Shown one piece after another: positions 34,150-43,172 of a stretch of 64,000 nt of DNA (positions are counted from its first letter, which is position 1; each line of letters starts with the position of its first letter). Source of the DNA: CASICS01 sp045564455 (GTDB lineage Bacteria > Pseudomonadota > Gammaproteobacteria > Magnimaribacterales > AG-339-G14); NCBI GenBank assembly GCA_045564455.1, contig JBJLHG010000002.1, positions 744,001 to 808,000 of the forward strand. The letters run 5' to 3'. Made by a program: the position numbers and the translations under genes. The notes under the pieces are model-generated. The model did no database searches, was not told the DNA's origin, and saw nothing but the letters and a program-made list of their open reading frames with translations.

Positions 34150-34959
34150 ATGAAAACATCATTTAAATATTTCACAGAAGATTCTTCTGTGACTCTACTA
34201 GAAGAAAATGTTTGGAAGGGAAATCTTTCTGCTCGTTGGAGTATTGGATCAACTCCTAATGGAGGCTATTCAATGGCTTTGGCCACAAGAGCAATCTCAG
34301 GATCATTAACTCATAAAGACCCTTTGTCAATTACCGCAAATTATCTTGAAAGAGTTGACTTTGGCGAAGCTATTATAAAAGTAGAACCTTTATCGATAAC
34401 TAAGAGCTTAAGTACTGCTAGAGCATCTCTTATACAAGATAATAAATTAAAAATAGTCTTTACTGCTTCTTTTACAGACTTTAGTAGGTCTAATGGCTTA
34501 GATCTTTCAACAAGATCTGAACCAGATTTTGAGCCTTACGATGACTGTATTCTGCATCCTTATAAAGAAGGGTTTAATCCTATTTTAGAAAAAAGTTTAG
34601 AAAAAAAATATTGCTCTGATTCTATTTGGTGGGAAAATAATCATAATAATAATAAGGCCTGCTTAAATCTCTATATGTCATGGCCTGAAAGAGATATTGC
34701 AGATCTTTATAGTTTGATTCTTTTTTTAGACGCAACCACGCCTCCAATCTTCAATAAATTAGGATCAGTGGGGTGGGTTCCAACCATCTCATTAACAAGT
34801 CATATAAGAGGTTTTCCAAAACCAGGACCTTTAAAAGTTATAGCAAAAACAGAGTTTGTTACAAAAGGCTTTATGGAAGAAGATAGAGAAATTTGGGATT
34901 CAGAAGGAAATTTGGTGGGACAATCTAAACAAATGGCAAAACTAAGAATAAAGAAGTAA
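34150..34959 (+). CDS. acyl-CoA thioesterase-like, double hot-dog protein
   Basis: A 269-residue protein of the TesB-like thioesterase family. The N-terminal hot-dog begins WSIGSTPNGGYSMALATRAI (about 30-49), with the central helix NGGY. The second half holds LSLTSHIRGFPKPGPL-like sequence (SLTSHIRGFPKPGPLKV) and VGQSKQMAKLR at the C-terminus. It probably hydrolyses acyl-CoA. No clear operon partner is visible: the MoxR gene begins 58 bases later. Confidence 0.78.
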   Translation: MKTSFKYFTEDSSVTLLEENVWKGNLSARWSIGSTPNGGYSMALATRAISGSLTHKDPLSITANYLERVDFGEAIIKVEPLSITKSLSTARASLIQDNKLKIVFTASFTDFSRSNGLDLSTRSEPDFEPYDDCILHPYKEGFNPILEKSLEKKYCSDSIWWENNHNNNKACLNLYMSWPERDIADLYSLILFLDATTPPIFNKLGSVGWVPTISLTSHIRGFPKPGPLKVIAKTEFVTKGFMEEDREIWDSEGNLVGQSKQMAKLRIKK

Positions 34960-35017
34960 TTTCGTATATTTTTAGATATGATATGTCTCAATTTTATAAA
35001 TAAAAACGGGGATTGGA

Positions 35018-35869
35018 ATGAAATTTAAAGGAACTAAATCATATATTTCAACAGAAGACTTAAGTCTGTCTGTCAACGCAGCAGTCACTCTAGAAAAACC
35101 TTTATTAATTAAAGGAGAGCCTGGAACTGGAAAAACGATGCTGGCACAAGAAATTGCTGAGTCTTTAAAGGTGCCATTAATTGAATGGAATGTAAAATCT
35201 ACTACAAAAGCTCAACAAGGTCTGTATGAGTATGACGCTGTCACAAGATTAAGGGATTCTCAACTTGGAGACGAAAGAGTAAAAGACATATCAAATTACA
35301 TCGAAAAAGGAAAATTGTGGGAAGCATTCGAAGCCGAAGAAAGAGTTGTTCTTTTGATTGATGAAATAGACAAGGCTGATATCGAATTTCCAAATGATCT
35401 TTTGCAAGAAATTGATCGTATGGAATTCTACGTATACGAAACCAAGAAAACTATAAAAGCTAAGAAAAGACCAATAGTAATAATTACTAGTAATAATGAA
35501 AAAGAATTACCCGATGCTTTTTTAAGAAGATGTTTCTTTCATTACATTTCTTTCCCTGACAGAGAGACAATGAAAAGAATTATCAAAGTTCATCATCCAA
35601 AAATAAAAGAAAAATTAGTCAAAGAAGCTTTAGAAATATTTTTTGATGTTAGAAAAGTTCCTGGAATTAAGAAAAAACCTTCTACTTCAGAGCTAGTAGA
35701 TTGGTTAAAACTATTAATGGCTGATGATTTACCCGATGAAATTCTTAAGAACAGAGATCCTTCAAAAGCAATTCCGCCACTATATGGCGCCTTAGTTAAG
35801 AATGAACAAGACGTCCAATTGCTTGAAAGGCTTGCCTTCATGACAAGGAGAGAAAATAATTCTAAGTAA
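35018..35869 (+). CDS. MoxR-family AAA+ ATPase
   Basis: A 283-residue AAA+ protein. Walker A is GEPGTGKTM (33-41) and Walker B is VVLLIDEIDKAD (about 107-118). Sensor 1 ITSNNEKELPDAFLRRCFFH includes the arginine finger. MoxR ATPases work with VWA-domain partners as chaperones that insert cofactors or assemble complexes; the VWA gene follows with a one-base overlap. An upstream GGGGATTGG gives a fair ribosome site. Confidence 0.92.
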   Translation: MKFKGTKSYISTEDLSLSVNAAVTLEKPLLIKGEPGTGKTMLAQEIAESLKVPLIEWNVKSTTKAQQGLYEYDAVTRLRDSQLGDERVKDISNYIEKGKLWEAFEAEERVVLLIDEIDKADIEFPNDLLQEIDRMEFYVYETKKTIKAKKRPIVIITSNNEKELPDAFLRRCFFHYISFPDRETMKRIIKVHHPKIKEKLVKEALEIFFDVRKVPGIKKKPSTSELVDWLKLLMADDLPDEILKNRDPSKAIPPLYGALVKNEQDVQLLERLAFMTRRENNSK

Positions 35870-37044
35870 TGTTAATTAATTTATTCAAAACTCTTAAAGA
35901 TGTAGGAGTGCCATGCACTTTAAGAGAGTTATTAGATTTAAATAAAGGTTTAGAAAGTCATCTTGCTTTTGCAAGTATTGATGATTTTTATTATCTATCT
36001 AGATCCATACTAGTCAAGGATGAAAAACATTATGATAAGTTCGACAAGGCGTTTGATATTTATTTTAAAGGTTTAGAAACTCTAGATGATGTCATTCAAG
36101 CGATGATTCCTGATGAGTGGCTTAGAAAAGAATTTGAAAAATTTCTTTCTGAAGAAGAATTAAAAAAAATTGAATCTATGGGAGGTTTAGAGAAGTTATT
36201 AGATGAATTTAAAAAACGTCTAGAAGAGCAAAAGGAACGTCATGAAGGAGGAAATAAGTGGGTCGGAACTGCTGGAACATCCCCATATGGCAATGGCGGT
36301 GTTAATCCAGAGGGTATTAGAGTTGGAGGAGAAGGAAAACAAAATAAAGCTGTAAAGGTTTGGGAACAAAGGGACTATAGAAATTTAGATGATTCCGTAG
36401 AATTAGGCACAAGAAATATTAAAATTGCTTTAAGAAGATTGAGAAAATTTGTTAGAGAGTCTAGAGATGATGAATTTGATCTCGATGGAACAATAAAATC
36501 AACTGCTAAAAACGCAGGATTGTTAGATATTAAAATGATTCCAGAAAAAACTAATTCAGTAAAAGTATTGGTTTTGTTTGATGTTGGTGGTTCTATGGAT
36601 CCCCACGTAAAAGTTTGTGAAGAATTATTTTCAGCTTGTAAAACAGAGTTTAAAAATCTTGAATATTTTTATTTTCACAATTTTGTCTATGAAACTGTCT
36701 GGAAAGATAATAATAGAAGACATAATGAAAGAATAGAGACAATAGAAATTCTTCAGAAATATGCTTCAGACTATAAAATTATTTTTGTCGGTGATGCATC
36801 TATGGCGCCATACGAAATTTCAAATGCTGGAGGAAGTATTGAACATTGGAATGAAGAATCTGGAGCTTCTTGGATGAGAAAATTTGTTAATAACTATGAA
36901 AGACTGATATGGCTTAATCCTGTTCCAGAAGATCATTGGGATTATTCTGCATCTATAGATTTATCAAGATCTCTTATTGATTATAAGATGTATCCGCTCA
37001 CTTTAAAGGGGTTAGAAGACGGTATGTCATTTCTAACTAAATAA
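35869..37044 (+). CDS. VWA-domain partner of MoxR (CoxE-like)
   Basis: A 391-residue protein. The N-terminal half is helical and charged with a Gly/Asn linker (about 128-160). The von Willebrand A domain occupies about 230-391. The metal site reads VLFDVGGSMDPHV, i.e. Asp238-x-Gly240-x-Ser242 instead of the classical Asp-x-Ser-x-Ser; that Gly appears usual in this CoxE-like subfamily. It pairs with MoxR by translational coupling (one-base overlap) and probably remodels a client complex together with it. No client is obvious in the window. Confidence 0.88.
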   Translation: MLINLFKTLKDVGVPCTLRELLDLNKGLESHLAFASIDDFYYLSRSILVKDEKHYDKFDKAFDIYFKGLETLDDVIQAMIPDEWLRKEFEKFLSEEELKKIESMGGLEKLLDEFKKRLEEQKERHEGGNKWVGTAGTSPYGNGGVNPEGIRVGGEGKQNKAVKVWEQRDYRNLDDSVELGTRNIKIALRRLRKFVRESRDDEFDLDGTIKSTAKNAGLLDIKMIPEKTNSVKVLVLFDVGGSMDPHVKVCEELFSACKTEFKNLEYFYFHNFVYETVWKDNNRRHNERIETIEILQKYASDYKIIFVGDASMAPYEISNAGGSIEHWNEESGASWMRKFVNNYERLIWLNPVPEDHWDYSASIDLSRSLIDYKMYPLTLKGLEDGMSFLTK

Positions 37045-37045
37045 T

Positions 37046-37954
37046 TTGACTGATTTTGCTCTTAAGGTAAAAGGCCTCACTAAAACCTATCCAGGAAATA
37101 TAGAAGCACTAAAATGTATTGATCTAGAAGTTAAATCTGGAGATTTTTATGCATTGTTAGGGCCAAATGGTGCTGGAAAATCTACTGCAATTGGAGTCAT
37201 TAGCTCATTGGTTACTAAATCTTCAGGGAAAGTTGAAGTTTTGGGTATCGATATTGATGAAAATCATTCTCGCGCAAAAAGGAAATTAGGAGTTGTAGGC
37301 CAAGAAGTTAATTTTGCTCAATTTGAAACCGTCTATCAAGTTTTAAGTCATCAAGCAGGTTTTTATGGAATGCCTAAAGCGGAAGTCCAAGAGAATTCTG
37401 AATACTTTTTAAAACGATTGGGTTTATGGGATAAAAGAAATGAACAGGGCAGAAATCTTTCAGGCGGTATGAAAAGAAGGTTGATGGTAGCTAAAGCGCT
37501 TGTTAATAAGCCAGATTTATTAATCCTTGACGAACCAACAGCTGGAGTTGATATAGAACTAAGAAGATCTCTATGGGATTTTTTGAAAGAAATTAACGAT
37601 AATGGAACGACAATTATTCTTACTACTCATTACTTGGAAGAAGCTGAAAAACTTTGTAAAAATATTTCAATAATAGATCGGGGTAAAATTGTTAAGAGCT
37701 CATCAATGAGGTCTTTGCTTAAAGAACTAGAATCTGAAACTTATGTATTTGAATTAAAAAAACCTATTAAGAGTGATTTTAATAATAATTTCAATTTTTT
37801 AAAATTATCAGAATCTTCTTTATCAGTTCAAATTGACGAAAAAAATAATTTAAATGATATTTTAAAATTCTTTTCTTCTAACGATATAGAAATTCTTAGC
37901 ATGACTAATGAAACGAACAAATTGGAAGAGTTGTTTTTATCTTTAACTAATTAA
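37046..37954 (+). CDS. yadG: ABC transporter ATPase, YadG-like
   Basis: A 302-residue ATPase. Walker A LLGPNGAGKSTAIGVISSLV, signature LSGGMKRRLMVAKALVNKPD, Walker B LLILDEPTAGVDIELRR and switch His in TTHYLEEAEKL are all intact. Nearly every segment lines up with E. coli YadG, including the C-terminal TNKLEELFLSLTN. The start is a TTG at 37046, one base after the VWA stop; no in-frame ATG is near. With the permease it forms an ABC-2 exporter of unknown substrate. Confidence 0.92.
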   Translation: MTDFALKVKGLTKTYPGNIEALKCIDLEVKSGDFYALLGPNGAGKSTAIGVISSLVTKSSGKVEVLGIDIDENHSRAKRKLGVVGQEVNFAQFETVYQVLSHQAGFYGMPKAEVQENSEYFLKRLGLWDKRNEQGRNLSGGMKRRLMVAKALVNKPDLLILDEPTAGVDIELRRSLWDFLKEINDNGTTIILTTHYLEEAEKLCKNISIIDRGKIVKSSSMRSLLKELESETYVFELKKPIKSDFNNNFNFLKLSESSLSVQIDEKNNLNDILKFFSSNDIEILSMTNETNKLEELFLSLTN

Positions 37955-37956
37955 TT

Positions 37957-38730
37957 ATGAATTTTATCGAACAGATTAGATCTCTTAAGACTCTAACAAA
38001 AAAAGAAATAAAAAGATTTTTTAGAATTTGGCAGCAAACCTTACTTCCTTCAGTAATAACAACAGTTCTTTATTTTATAATTTTTGGTTCATTTATAGGT
38101 GAGAGAATTGGAGAAATGGGTGGTTTTGAATATATGCAATTTATGGCTCCAGGTTTAATTATGTTGGCAGTTATTACAAATGCATACTCAAATGTAGTTT
38201 CGTCCTTTTATGGCGTAAAGTTCCAAAGAAGTATTGAAGAACTGCTTGTTTCTCCAATGCCTACTTATTTAATTCTTATAGGGTTTGTAACAGGCGGTGT
38301 TGTTAGGGGAATAATTGTAGGAATTTTAGTTTTATTTACGTCATTGTTTTTTACGGATATTGAAATTCAAAATATACCTTTAACACTGTTAGTAATTTTT
38401 CTTACAGCAGTTCTATTTTCATTAGGCGGACTGCTTAATGCAATTTTTGCAGATAGTTTTGACGACATAAATATTGTGCCCACATTTATTCTGACTCCCT
38501 TGATCTACTTAGGAGGAGTCTTTTACTCTATAACTCTGCTTTCCGACACTTGGCAATTAATCTCAAAGTTAAATCCTGTTCTTTATATGGTGAATGCCTT
38601 TAGATATGGGATGTTAGGTGTTTCTGATATAAGTGTTGGGTTTGCACTAGCAATGATCTCTTTTTTTATTATTCTTTTCTATATTTTATCTTTATATATC
38701 CTTAAAAGAGGTATCGGCATTAGAAGTTGA
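37957..38730 (+). CDS. yadH: ABC-2 type permease, YadH-like
   Basis: A 257-residue membrane protein with six hydrophobic segments. The N-terminal TLTKKEIKRFFRIWQQTLLP and the run YGVKFQRSIEELLVSPMPTY are typical of the YadH/NodJ type of ABC-2 permease. The C-terminal third holds NPVLYMVNAFRYGMLGVSD. It is spaced 2 bases from the ATPase gene. A tRNA gene follows 29 bases after its stop. Confidence 0.9.
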   Translation: MNFIEQIRSLKTLTKKEIKRFFRIWQQTLLPSVITTVLYFIIFGSFIGERIGEMGGFEYMQFMAPGLIMLAVITNAYSNVVSSFYGVKFQRSIEELLVSPMPTYLILIGFVTGGVVRGIIVGILVLFTSLFFTDIEIQNIPLTLLVIFLTAVLFSLGGLLNAIFADSFDDINIVPTFILTPLIYLGGVFYSITLLSDTWQLISKLNPVLYMVNAFRYGMLGVSDISVGFALAMISFFIILFYILSLYILKRGIGIRS

Positions 38731-38759
38731 ATATAATCATGTATATTATTTTTAAGAAA

Positions 38760-38849
38760 GGAGAGATGGCAGAGTGGTCGAATGCGCTCGCTTGGAAAGC
38801 GGGTAAGGGGGAAACTCCTTCAAGGGTTCGAATCCCTTTCTCTCCGCCA
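38760..38849 (+). tRNA. tRNA-Ser(GGA)
   Basis: A 90-base class II tRNA with the CCA encoded. The acceptor GGAGAGA (38760-38766) pairs with TCTCTCC (38839-38845), and the discriminator is G. The anticodon arm CTCGC-TTGGAAA-GCGGG places GGA at 38794-38796, reading UCC/UCU. The long variable arm GGTAAGGGGGAAACTCCTTC and the T-arm AGGGTTCGAATCCCT are clear. No other serine tRNA is in the window. The next gene starts 7 bases after the CCA. Confidence 0.97.
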
Positions 38850-38856
38850 AAATAAA

Positions 38857-39720
38857 ATGGACTTTATAGAATCAAAATATTTTAGCTATGCAGATCCAGA
38901 AGATCCTGTATTAAAAAAAATTCTAATCAGATCGATAGAGTTTATCTCAGGTCAACCAACAATTTTTAAGCTTTACAGAAAGTATCAGGAGTCTCCTGAA
39001 AAATGGAAAAGTTTTTGGGACGGTTGTGTTCAATTACTCGGACTTAAAATTAATTTAGATTTAGATAAACTAAATAGTATTCCATCTAGCGGACCAACAA
39101 TCGTTGTTGCAAATCATCCATTTGGAGTTTTAGATGGTCTTGTTTTAAGCTGGATAGTAAGTCAAAAAAGAACAGACTTTAAATTATTGGTTCATTCTTT
39201 ATTATTAAGAGCTCCTGAGACTAAGCAAAATCTTTTACCCATTGATTTTACCGGAGATAAGCAAGCGCTTTTAACAAATTTAGAAACAAGAAAAAAAGCA
39301 AGAGAGCATCTTTCTAAAGGAGGCTGCGTCATTATTTTTCCATCAGGCTCCGTATCAACTACAACAAAGTTTTACCAAAATAAATCAAAAGCATTTGATC
39401 CTGAATGGAAAAAATTTACTTCTAGACTTATAAAGCAAACTGATCCAGAAATTATCCCTATAAACTTTCCTGGATCAAATTCATCTCTTTTTCAATTCTG
39501 TAGCCACTTAAGCCCTATATTAAGATCTTCATTGCTCTTTTCAGAGATTAAAAGAAGAATTAATTCAGAAGTTCCTGTTTATATAGGCAAATCATTTAAA
39601 TATTCTCAGCTTGAGGAGAGGGTCTCCAATAAAGCATTAGCTGATTTTTTAAGAGAAAAAACTTATCTTCTAGATAAACGATTTGAAGATTCTCCTCCCT
39701 ATGGCTTTGAACCCGAATAA
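38857..39720 (+). CDS. PlsC-like lysophospholipid acyltransferase
   Basis: A 287-residue acyltransferase. The motif I block VVANHPFGVLDGLV has His and Asp five residues apart (HX5D), as in the OlsA/hemolysin-like branch, instead of the HX4D of PlsC proper. Motif III is IIFPSGSVSTT. It probably acylates a lyso-lipid at the inner membrane. An open frame reaches back to 38782, inside the tRNA, so that start is rejected. The ATG at 38857 stands 7 bases after the tRNA CCA and has no ribosome-binding site. Confidence 0.83.
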   Translation: MDFIESKYFSYADPEDPVLKKILIRSIEFISGQPTIFKLYRKYQESPEKWKSFWDGCVQLLGLKINLDLDKLNSIPSSGPTIVVANHPFGVLDGLVLSWIVSQKRTDFKLLVHSLLLRAPETKQNLLPIDFTGDKQALLTNLETRKKAREHLSKGGCVIIFPSGSVSTTTKFYQNKSKAFDPEWKKFTSRLIKQTDPEIIPINFPGSNSSLFQFCSHLSPILRSSLLFSEIKRRINSEVPVYIGKSFKYSQLEERVSNKALADFLREKTYLLDKRFEDSPPYGFEPE

Positions 39721-39736
39721 GTATATTTTTATATAC
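39721..39736 (+). repeat. short A/T palindrome after the acyltransferase gene
   Basis: GTATAT-TTTT-ATATAC directly follows the stop codon. The 6-base stem contains only one G-C pair and no U-tract follows, so termination is unlikely to be strong. It might mark a weak terminator or mRNA end. Confidence 0.3.
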
Positions 39737-39831
39737 TCTCAATCATTTTCTTGATAAGTTTAAATTTAATTAAGGAAGATTTAGCTCTTAAAGGATTTTG
39801 AAAGAGGCTGCAAAACATTTAGGGGGAAAAA

Positions 39832-40005
39832 ATGTTAGTTTTAAGCAGAAAACAAGATCAGTCATTAATGATTGGGGACGATGTAAAAATTACTGTTTTA
39901 GAGGTTAAGGGTAATCAAGTTAGATTAGGAATAAGCGCTCCAACTTCTATAGCTGTCCACAGAGAAGAAATTCATAATAAATTGTCTTCAGATTCTGTAG
40001 AATAA
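39832..40005 (+). CDS. csrA: carbon storage regulator CsrA
   Basis: A 57-residue RNA-binding translational regulator. It reads MLVLSRKQDQSLMIGDDVKI, then LEVKGNQVRLGISAP and VHREEIHNK; these cover the beta1 strand and the GxxVHREEI binding edge with the conserved Arg44. The strong ribosome site AGGGGG stands 5 bases before the ATG and contains a GGA-like core, the sequence CsrA itself recognises, so autorepression is possible. The 111-base stretch before it (39721-39831) holds no other gene. tRNA-Arg begins 7 bases after the stop, continuing the classical csrA-tRNA neighbourhood of gammaproteobacteria. Confidence 0.96.
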   Translation: MLVLSRKQDQSLMIGDDVKITVLEVKGNQVRLGISAPTSIAVHREEIHNKLSSDSVE

Positions 40006-40012
40006 CCGTGAT

Positions 40013-40089
40013 GCGCCCGTAGCTCAGTTGGATAGAGCACGTGGCTACGAACTACGGTGTCGGAGGTTCGAATCCTTCCGGGCGCGCCA
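40013..40089 (+). tRNA. tRNA-Arg(ACG)
   Basis: A 77-base tRNA with encoded CCA. The acceptor GCGCCCG (40013-40019) pairs with CGGGCGC (40079-40085). The D-arm is GCTC-AGTTGGATA-GAGC, the anticodon arm CGTGG-CTACGAA-CTACG with ACG at 40047-40049, and the T-loop TTCGAAT. The A34 should be deaminated to inosine by TadA to read CGU/CGC/CGA. It lies 7 bases behind csrA, so co-transcription and processing from the csrA mRNA are likely. Confidence 0.97.
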
Positions 40090-40123
40090 TTTTTAAAATT
40101 ATTATTAATAAATGAGAAAATAA

Positions 40124-41491
40124 ATGGATTTGAACAGTGACATACAGCCTAAATTAAAAATAAACAAACCTAAATATGATCGTGTATTTAATTTTGAAAG
40201 AGATTTTGATCTGACAAATGTATTCTTATTTGAACAAGGCCAGCCTTTCGAGCAATTTAAAAATTTAAGAGAAAAAGCACCTATTTATTTCCATGAATCT
40301 GGACCAGGCGATAGTGAGCCAGGATTTTGGGCTTTAACCTCATACAAAGACATAGAACAAGCTTCTAAAAATCAAGAAGTATTTTCTTCTCAAATAGCAA
40401 GCGGTACTCAATTTACTTTAGGTTACTCAAATGATGTTGCAATAGAGCAACTTTATAGGGCGGCTCTGGATCATATGCTAGGTATGGATGGAAAACTGCA
40501 CTTAGCAATGCGAAACCCTCATATGCAGTTTTTTTCACCTAAATTTATAGAAAATCTTAAAGATAAAGTCTCTCTTAAAGTTAAAGAGTTATTAGATGCT
40601 ATTGCGCCTTTGGGTGAATGTAATCTAGTAGATACCGTTTCTTCGGAAATACCTATTTTTTCTCTATGCGAAATATTGGGTGTTCCTGAAAGTGATAGAT
40701 ATAAAATTAAGGAATGGATGACCTTTTTAGAAATGGCTCAATTAGTAGGAGCAACGCAAGCTGCAGAAAAAAATAATTTAGAATTTAGTGACAAAGAAAA
40801 AGATTCTGCGCCTGATCAGGAAATGATTAAGCTTTTTCAAAGTATTGTTGGAGAGATGTTCGAATACGGAAGAAAGATTCTCTTGGAAAGAAGAAAAAAT
40901 CCAAAAAATGATTTGCTAACTGTAATTGCAAATATAGAGATTGACGGAAAAAAACTTCCAGAAGAATATTTGGACGGTTCTTGGCTTTTAATTATTATTG
41001 CTGGAAATGATACTACTAGAAATTCTATAAGCGGAACGATGAAACTTCTTACCGAGAATCCAGATCAAAAACAAAAAGTAATAGACGATATTAGTTTACT
41101 TCCAAATATGGTGAACGAGTCTATTAGATTGGTATCGCCAGTAATATTTATGAGGAGAACTACTAAAGAAGAAACTCAAATTGGCGAGCAAAAAATAGGA
41201 CCTTATGAAAAAGTAGTTTTTTATTATGGAGCTGCTAATAGAGATCCTGAAATATTCTCTAGCCCAAATCAATTTAATGTAGAAAGAGAGAATGCAAAAA
41301 AACATCTTGCTTTCGGTTATGGAAGACATCTTTGCTTAGGAAAACACATGGCAAATATGCAATTATCTGAGGTCTATAAACAAATTTTTCAAAGATTCCC
41401 TGATATGCATCAATCCGATGATTGGAAGGTTGTACCAAATAACTTTGTGCATGCAATTTCTGAAATGCCAGTTAAGTTTAAACCAGAATAA
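40124..41491 (+). CDS. cytochrome P450
   Basis: A 455-residue soluble bacterial P450. The heme ligand is Cys404 in FGYGRHLCLGKHMA. The I-helix oxygen-activation motif is AGNDTT (293-298), and ExxR is Glu332-x-x-Arg335. No membrane anchor is present. The overall form resembles CYP families that hydroxylate terpenoids, fatty acids or sterols (linalool 8-monooxygenase or CYP124/125-like). It needs a ferredoxin and reductase; no ferredoxin is adjacent, and the TrxR-type ferredoxin reductase at 2393 is a distant candidate. It starts 34 bases after the tRNA. Confidence 0.93.
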   Translation: MDLNSDIQPKLKINKPKYDRVFNFERDFDLTNVFLFEQGQPFEQFKNLREKAPIYFHESGPGDSEPGFWALTSYKDIEQASKNQEVFSSQIASGTQFTLGYSNDVAIEQLYRAALDHMLGMDGKLHLAMRNPHMQFFSPKFIENLKDKVSLKVKELLDAIAPLGECNLVDTVSSEIPIFSLCEILGVPESDRYKIKEWMTFLEMAQLVGATQAAEKNNLEFSDKEKDSAPDQEMIKLFQSIVGEMFEYGRKILLERRKNPKNDLLTVIANIEIDGKKLPEEYLDGSWLLIIIAGNDTTRNSISGTMKLLTENPDQKQKVIDDISLLPNMVNESIRLVSPVIFMRRTTKEETQIGEQKIGPYEKVVFYYGAANRDPEIFSSPNQFNVERENAKKHLAFGYGRHLCLGKHMANMQLSEVYKQIFQRFPDMHQSDDWKVVPNNFVHAISEMPVKFKPE

Positions 41492-41524
41492 TAGTAACCT
41501 TGTAAACATAAAATAAAATTAATT

Positions 41525-42616
41525 ATGGAAGGATTTTTAGATTTAATTAAAGGAGTTTGGGATCAAGGTTTACTTGGAGTGAGCTTATCCCAAATAATAG
41601 TTTCTTTGGCAATATTGGTAGTCTCTTTGATTTTAAGAGGAGTGATATCTAATGTATTTATTAAATGGCTTGAAAAGATTACCTCTGATACTGAATCGGA
41701 GTTAGATGATCTTCTGTTAGATTCTCTAAGAAAACCTATTAGCTTCATCCCATTAACTATTGGCCTTTACATAATAACTATTTATCTTCCCCTAACGGGT
41801 CTATTAGATCTCATTGCAACTAATATAGTTAAGGCTTTCGTAGTCTTTACAATTTTTAGTGTTATTTCAAATTCTATTCAACCACTTTTTAAAATCCTTA
41901 CAGGAAATACATGGCTTACTTCAGCAATGTCAATTTGGTTAGAAAAATCTTTAAGAATACTGGTATGGATTATAGGATTTGCTGTCATATTGGATATTTT
42001 TGGCATAGAAATAGGTCCTTTGATTGCTGGTTTAGGTCTTTTCTCTGTAGCTATAGCATTAGGAGCTCAAGATCTTTTTAAAAATTTAATTGCTGGAATG
42101 TTAATCATTGGAGAAAATCGTTTTCAACCTGGAGATCGAATTGAGGTCCTGGATCAGTTTCATGGAATAGTTGAGACTATAGGCTTTAGATCTACAACAA
42201 TTAGATTATTTAATACCTCTCCAATGATCATACCAAATAAAGATCTATCAGATGTAAGCGTCATTAATCATAAGCAACTTAAATACAGAAGAATAAAATG
42301 GACAATAAATTTAATTTATTCAACTGAAGCTGAGTCTATTATTAACATATGCTCGAATATTGAAAAAATTATTAATGATGAGTCTAAGGGTTTTGCTCTG
42401 AATCCTGGCCAAGAATCTTTTGCTAAAGCAATTGAGTTTGGTGCAAGTTCTATAGACTTAGAAGTTCTTTGCTATACAGAAGCTGAAGACTACACAAAAT
42501 ATTCTGATATTAAGCAAAGACTATTAATAGAAATTCTAAAAATTGTAAAAGCGAATAACTCTGATTTTGCATTTCCTTCAAGATCAATATACATAGAGTC
42601 AAATTCAGCTCAATAA
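41525..42616 (+). CDS. MscS-type mechanosensitive channel
   Basis: A 363-residue protein with about four membrane helices. The pore-lining helix and following beta domain are clear in LIAGLGLFSVAIALGAQDLF and KNLIAGMLIIGENRFQPGDR; the Gly/Ala-packed helix is the TM3 of MscS. The C-terminal alpha/beta domain follows. It protects against osmotic downshock. Start GGAAGG-like context is weak. A hypothetical gene follows after 4 bases. Confidence 0.88.
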   Translation: MEGFLDLIKGVWDQGLLGVSLSQIIVSLAILVVSLILRGVISNVFIKWLEKITSDTESELDDLLLDSLRKPISFIPLTIGLYIITIYLPLTGLLDLIATNIVKAFVVFTIFSVISNSIQPLFKILTGNTWLTSAMSIWLEKSLRILVWIIGFAVILDIFGIEIGPLIAGLGLFSVAIALGAQDLFKNLIAGMLIIGENRFQPGDRIEVLDQFHGIVETIGFRSTTIRLFNTSPMIIPNKDLSDVSVINHKQLKYRRIKWTINLIYSTEAESIINICSNIEKIINDESKGFALNPGQESFAKAIEFGASSIDLEVLCYTEAEDYTKYSDIKQRLLIEILKIVKANNSDFAFPSRSIYIESNSAQ

Positions 42617-42620
42617 AAAA

Positions 42621-43172
42621 ATGTCAAAATGGTTTTTTTTATCTCTATTGGCTATTGTCTTAATTCTATCGCTAAGGTTTCTAACATTTTCTCATCTCCC
42701 TTTAGAAGGTAGGGATAATTGTGATTCAAACACAATATTATCTAATCTTTCTGGTACATGGGATCTAAATAGAATAGATAATTTTTCAGGATTGAAGATT
42801 TTTTTAGAGAATGAAAATACTTCTCAATATTCTTTTATATTAAATAGATTAGTACCTGAATTATTATCTAGAAGTCAAATTCTTAGGATTAACTTCTGTA
42901 ATGATGAGATAACGATTTCTTACAATATTTTTAGAAAATGGATTCAATATAATTTTTCTTTTCTTAATGATTCAAATATTAAGTCTAGCAATGTTGACTA
43001 TATAACCGGTCAAGCTAAATTTAATTCAGATAGGATAAAAGGAAGTTTTAATCTTCAAGGAGTAGACATAGAGCAGGAAATATATTTAGATGGCGGTGAA
43101 TTGATAAGATCGGTAAATATAAAGAATAGAGATACAGGAAAAATTAAATTTTATTATAGAAAATATGAATAG
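42621..43172 (+). CDS. membrane-anchored protein, unknown
   Basis: A 183-residue protein with one N-terminal hydrophobic segment (about 4-22), then a soluble region expected outside the cytoplasm. Two cysteines (Cys34 in RDNCDSN and Cys94 in RINFCNDE) may pair. The segment NLSGTWDLNRIDNFSGLKIF and later beta-rich stretches resemble a lipocalin-like barrel, but I do not recognise the family. It sits between the MscS and purU genes, overlapping purU by 8 bases. Confidence 0.6.
   Translation: MSKWFFLSLLAIVLILSLRFLTFSHLPLEGRDNCDSNTILSNLSGTWDLNRIDNFSGLKIFLENENTSQYSFILNRLVPELLSRSQILRINFCNDEITISYNIFRKWIQYNFSFLNDSNIKSSNVDYITGQAKFNSDRIKGSFNLQGVDIEQEIYLDGGELIRSVNIKNRDTGKIKFYYRKYE

Noticed and set aside
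38782..38856. Upstream extension of the acyltransferase frame through the tRNA
   Set aside because: It reads across the tRNA-Ser arms, and homologous proteins start near 38857; the tRNA fold is unambiguous.
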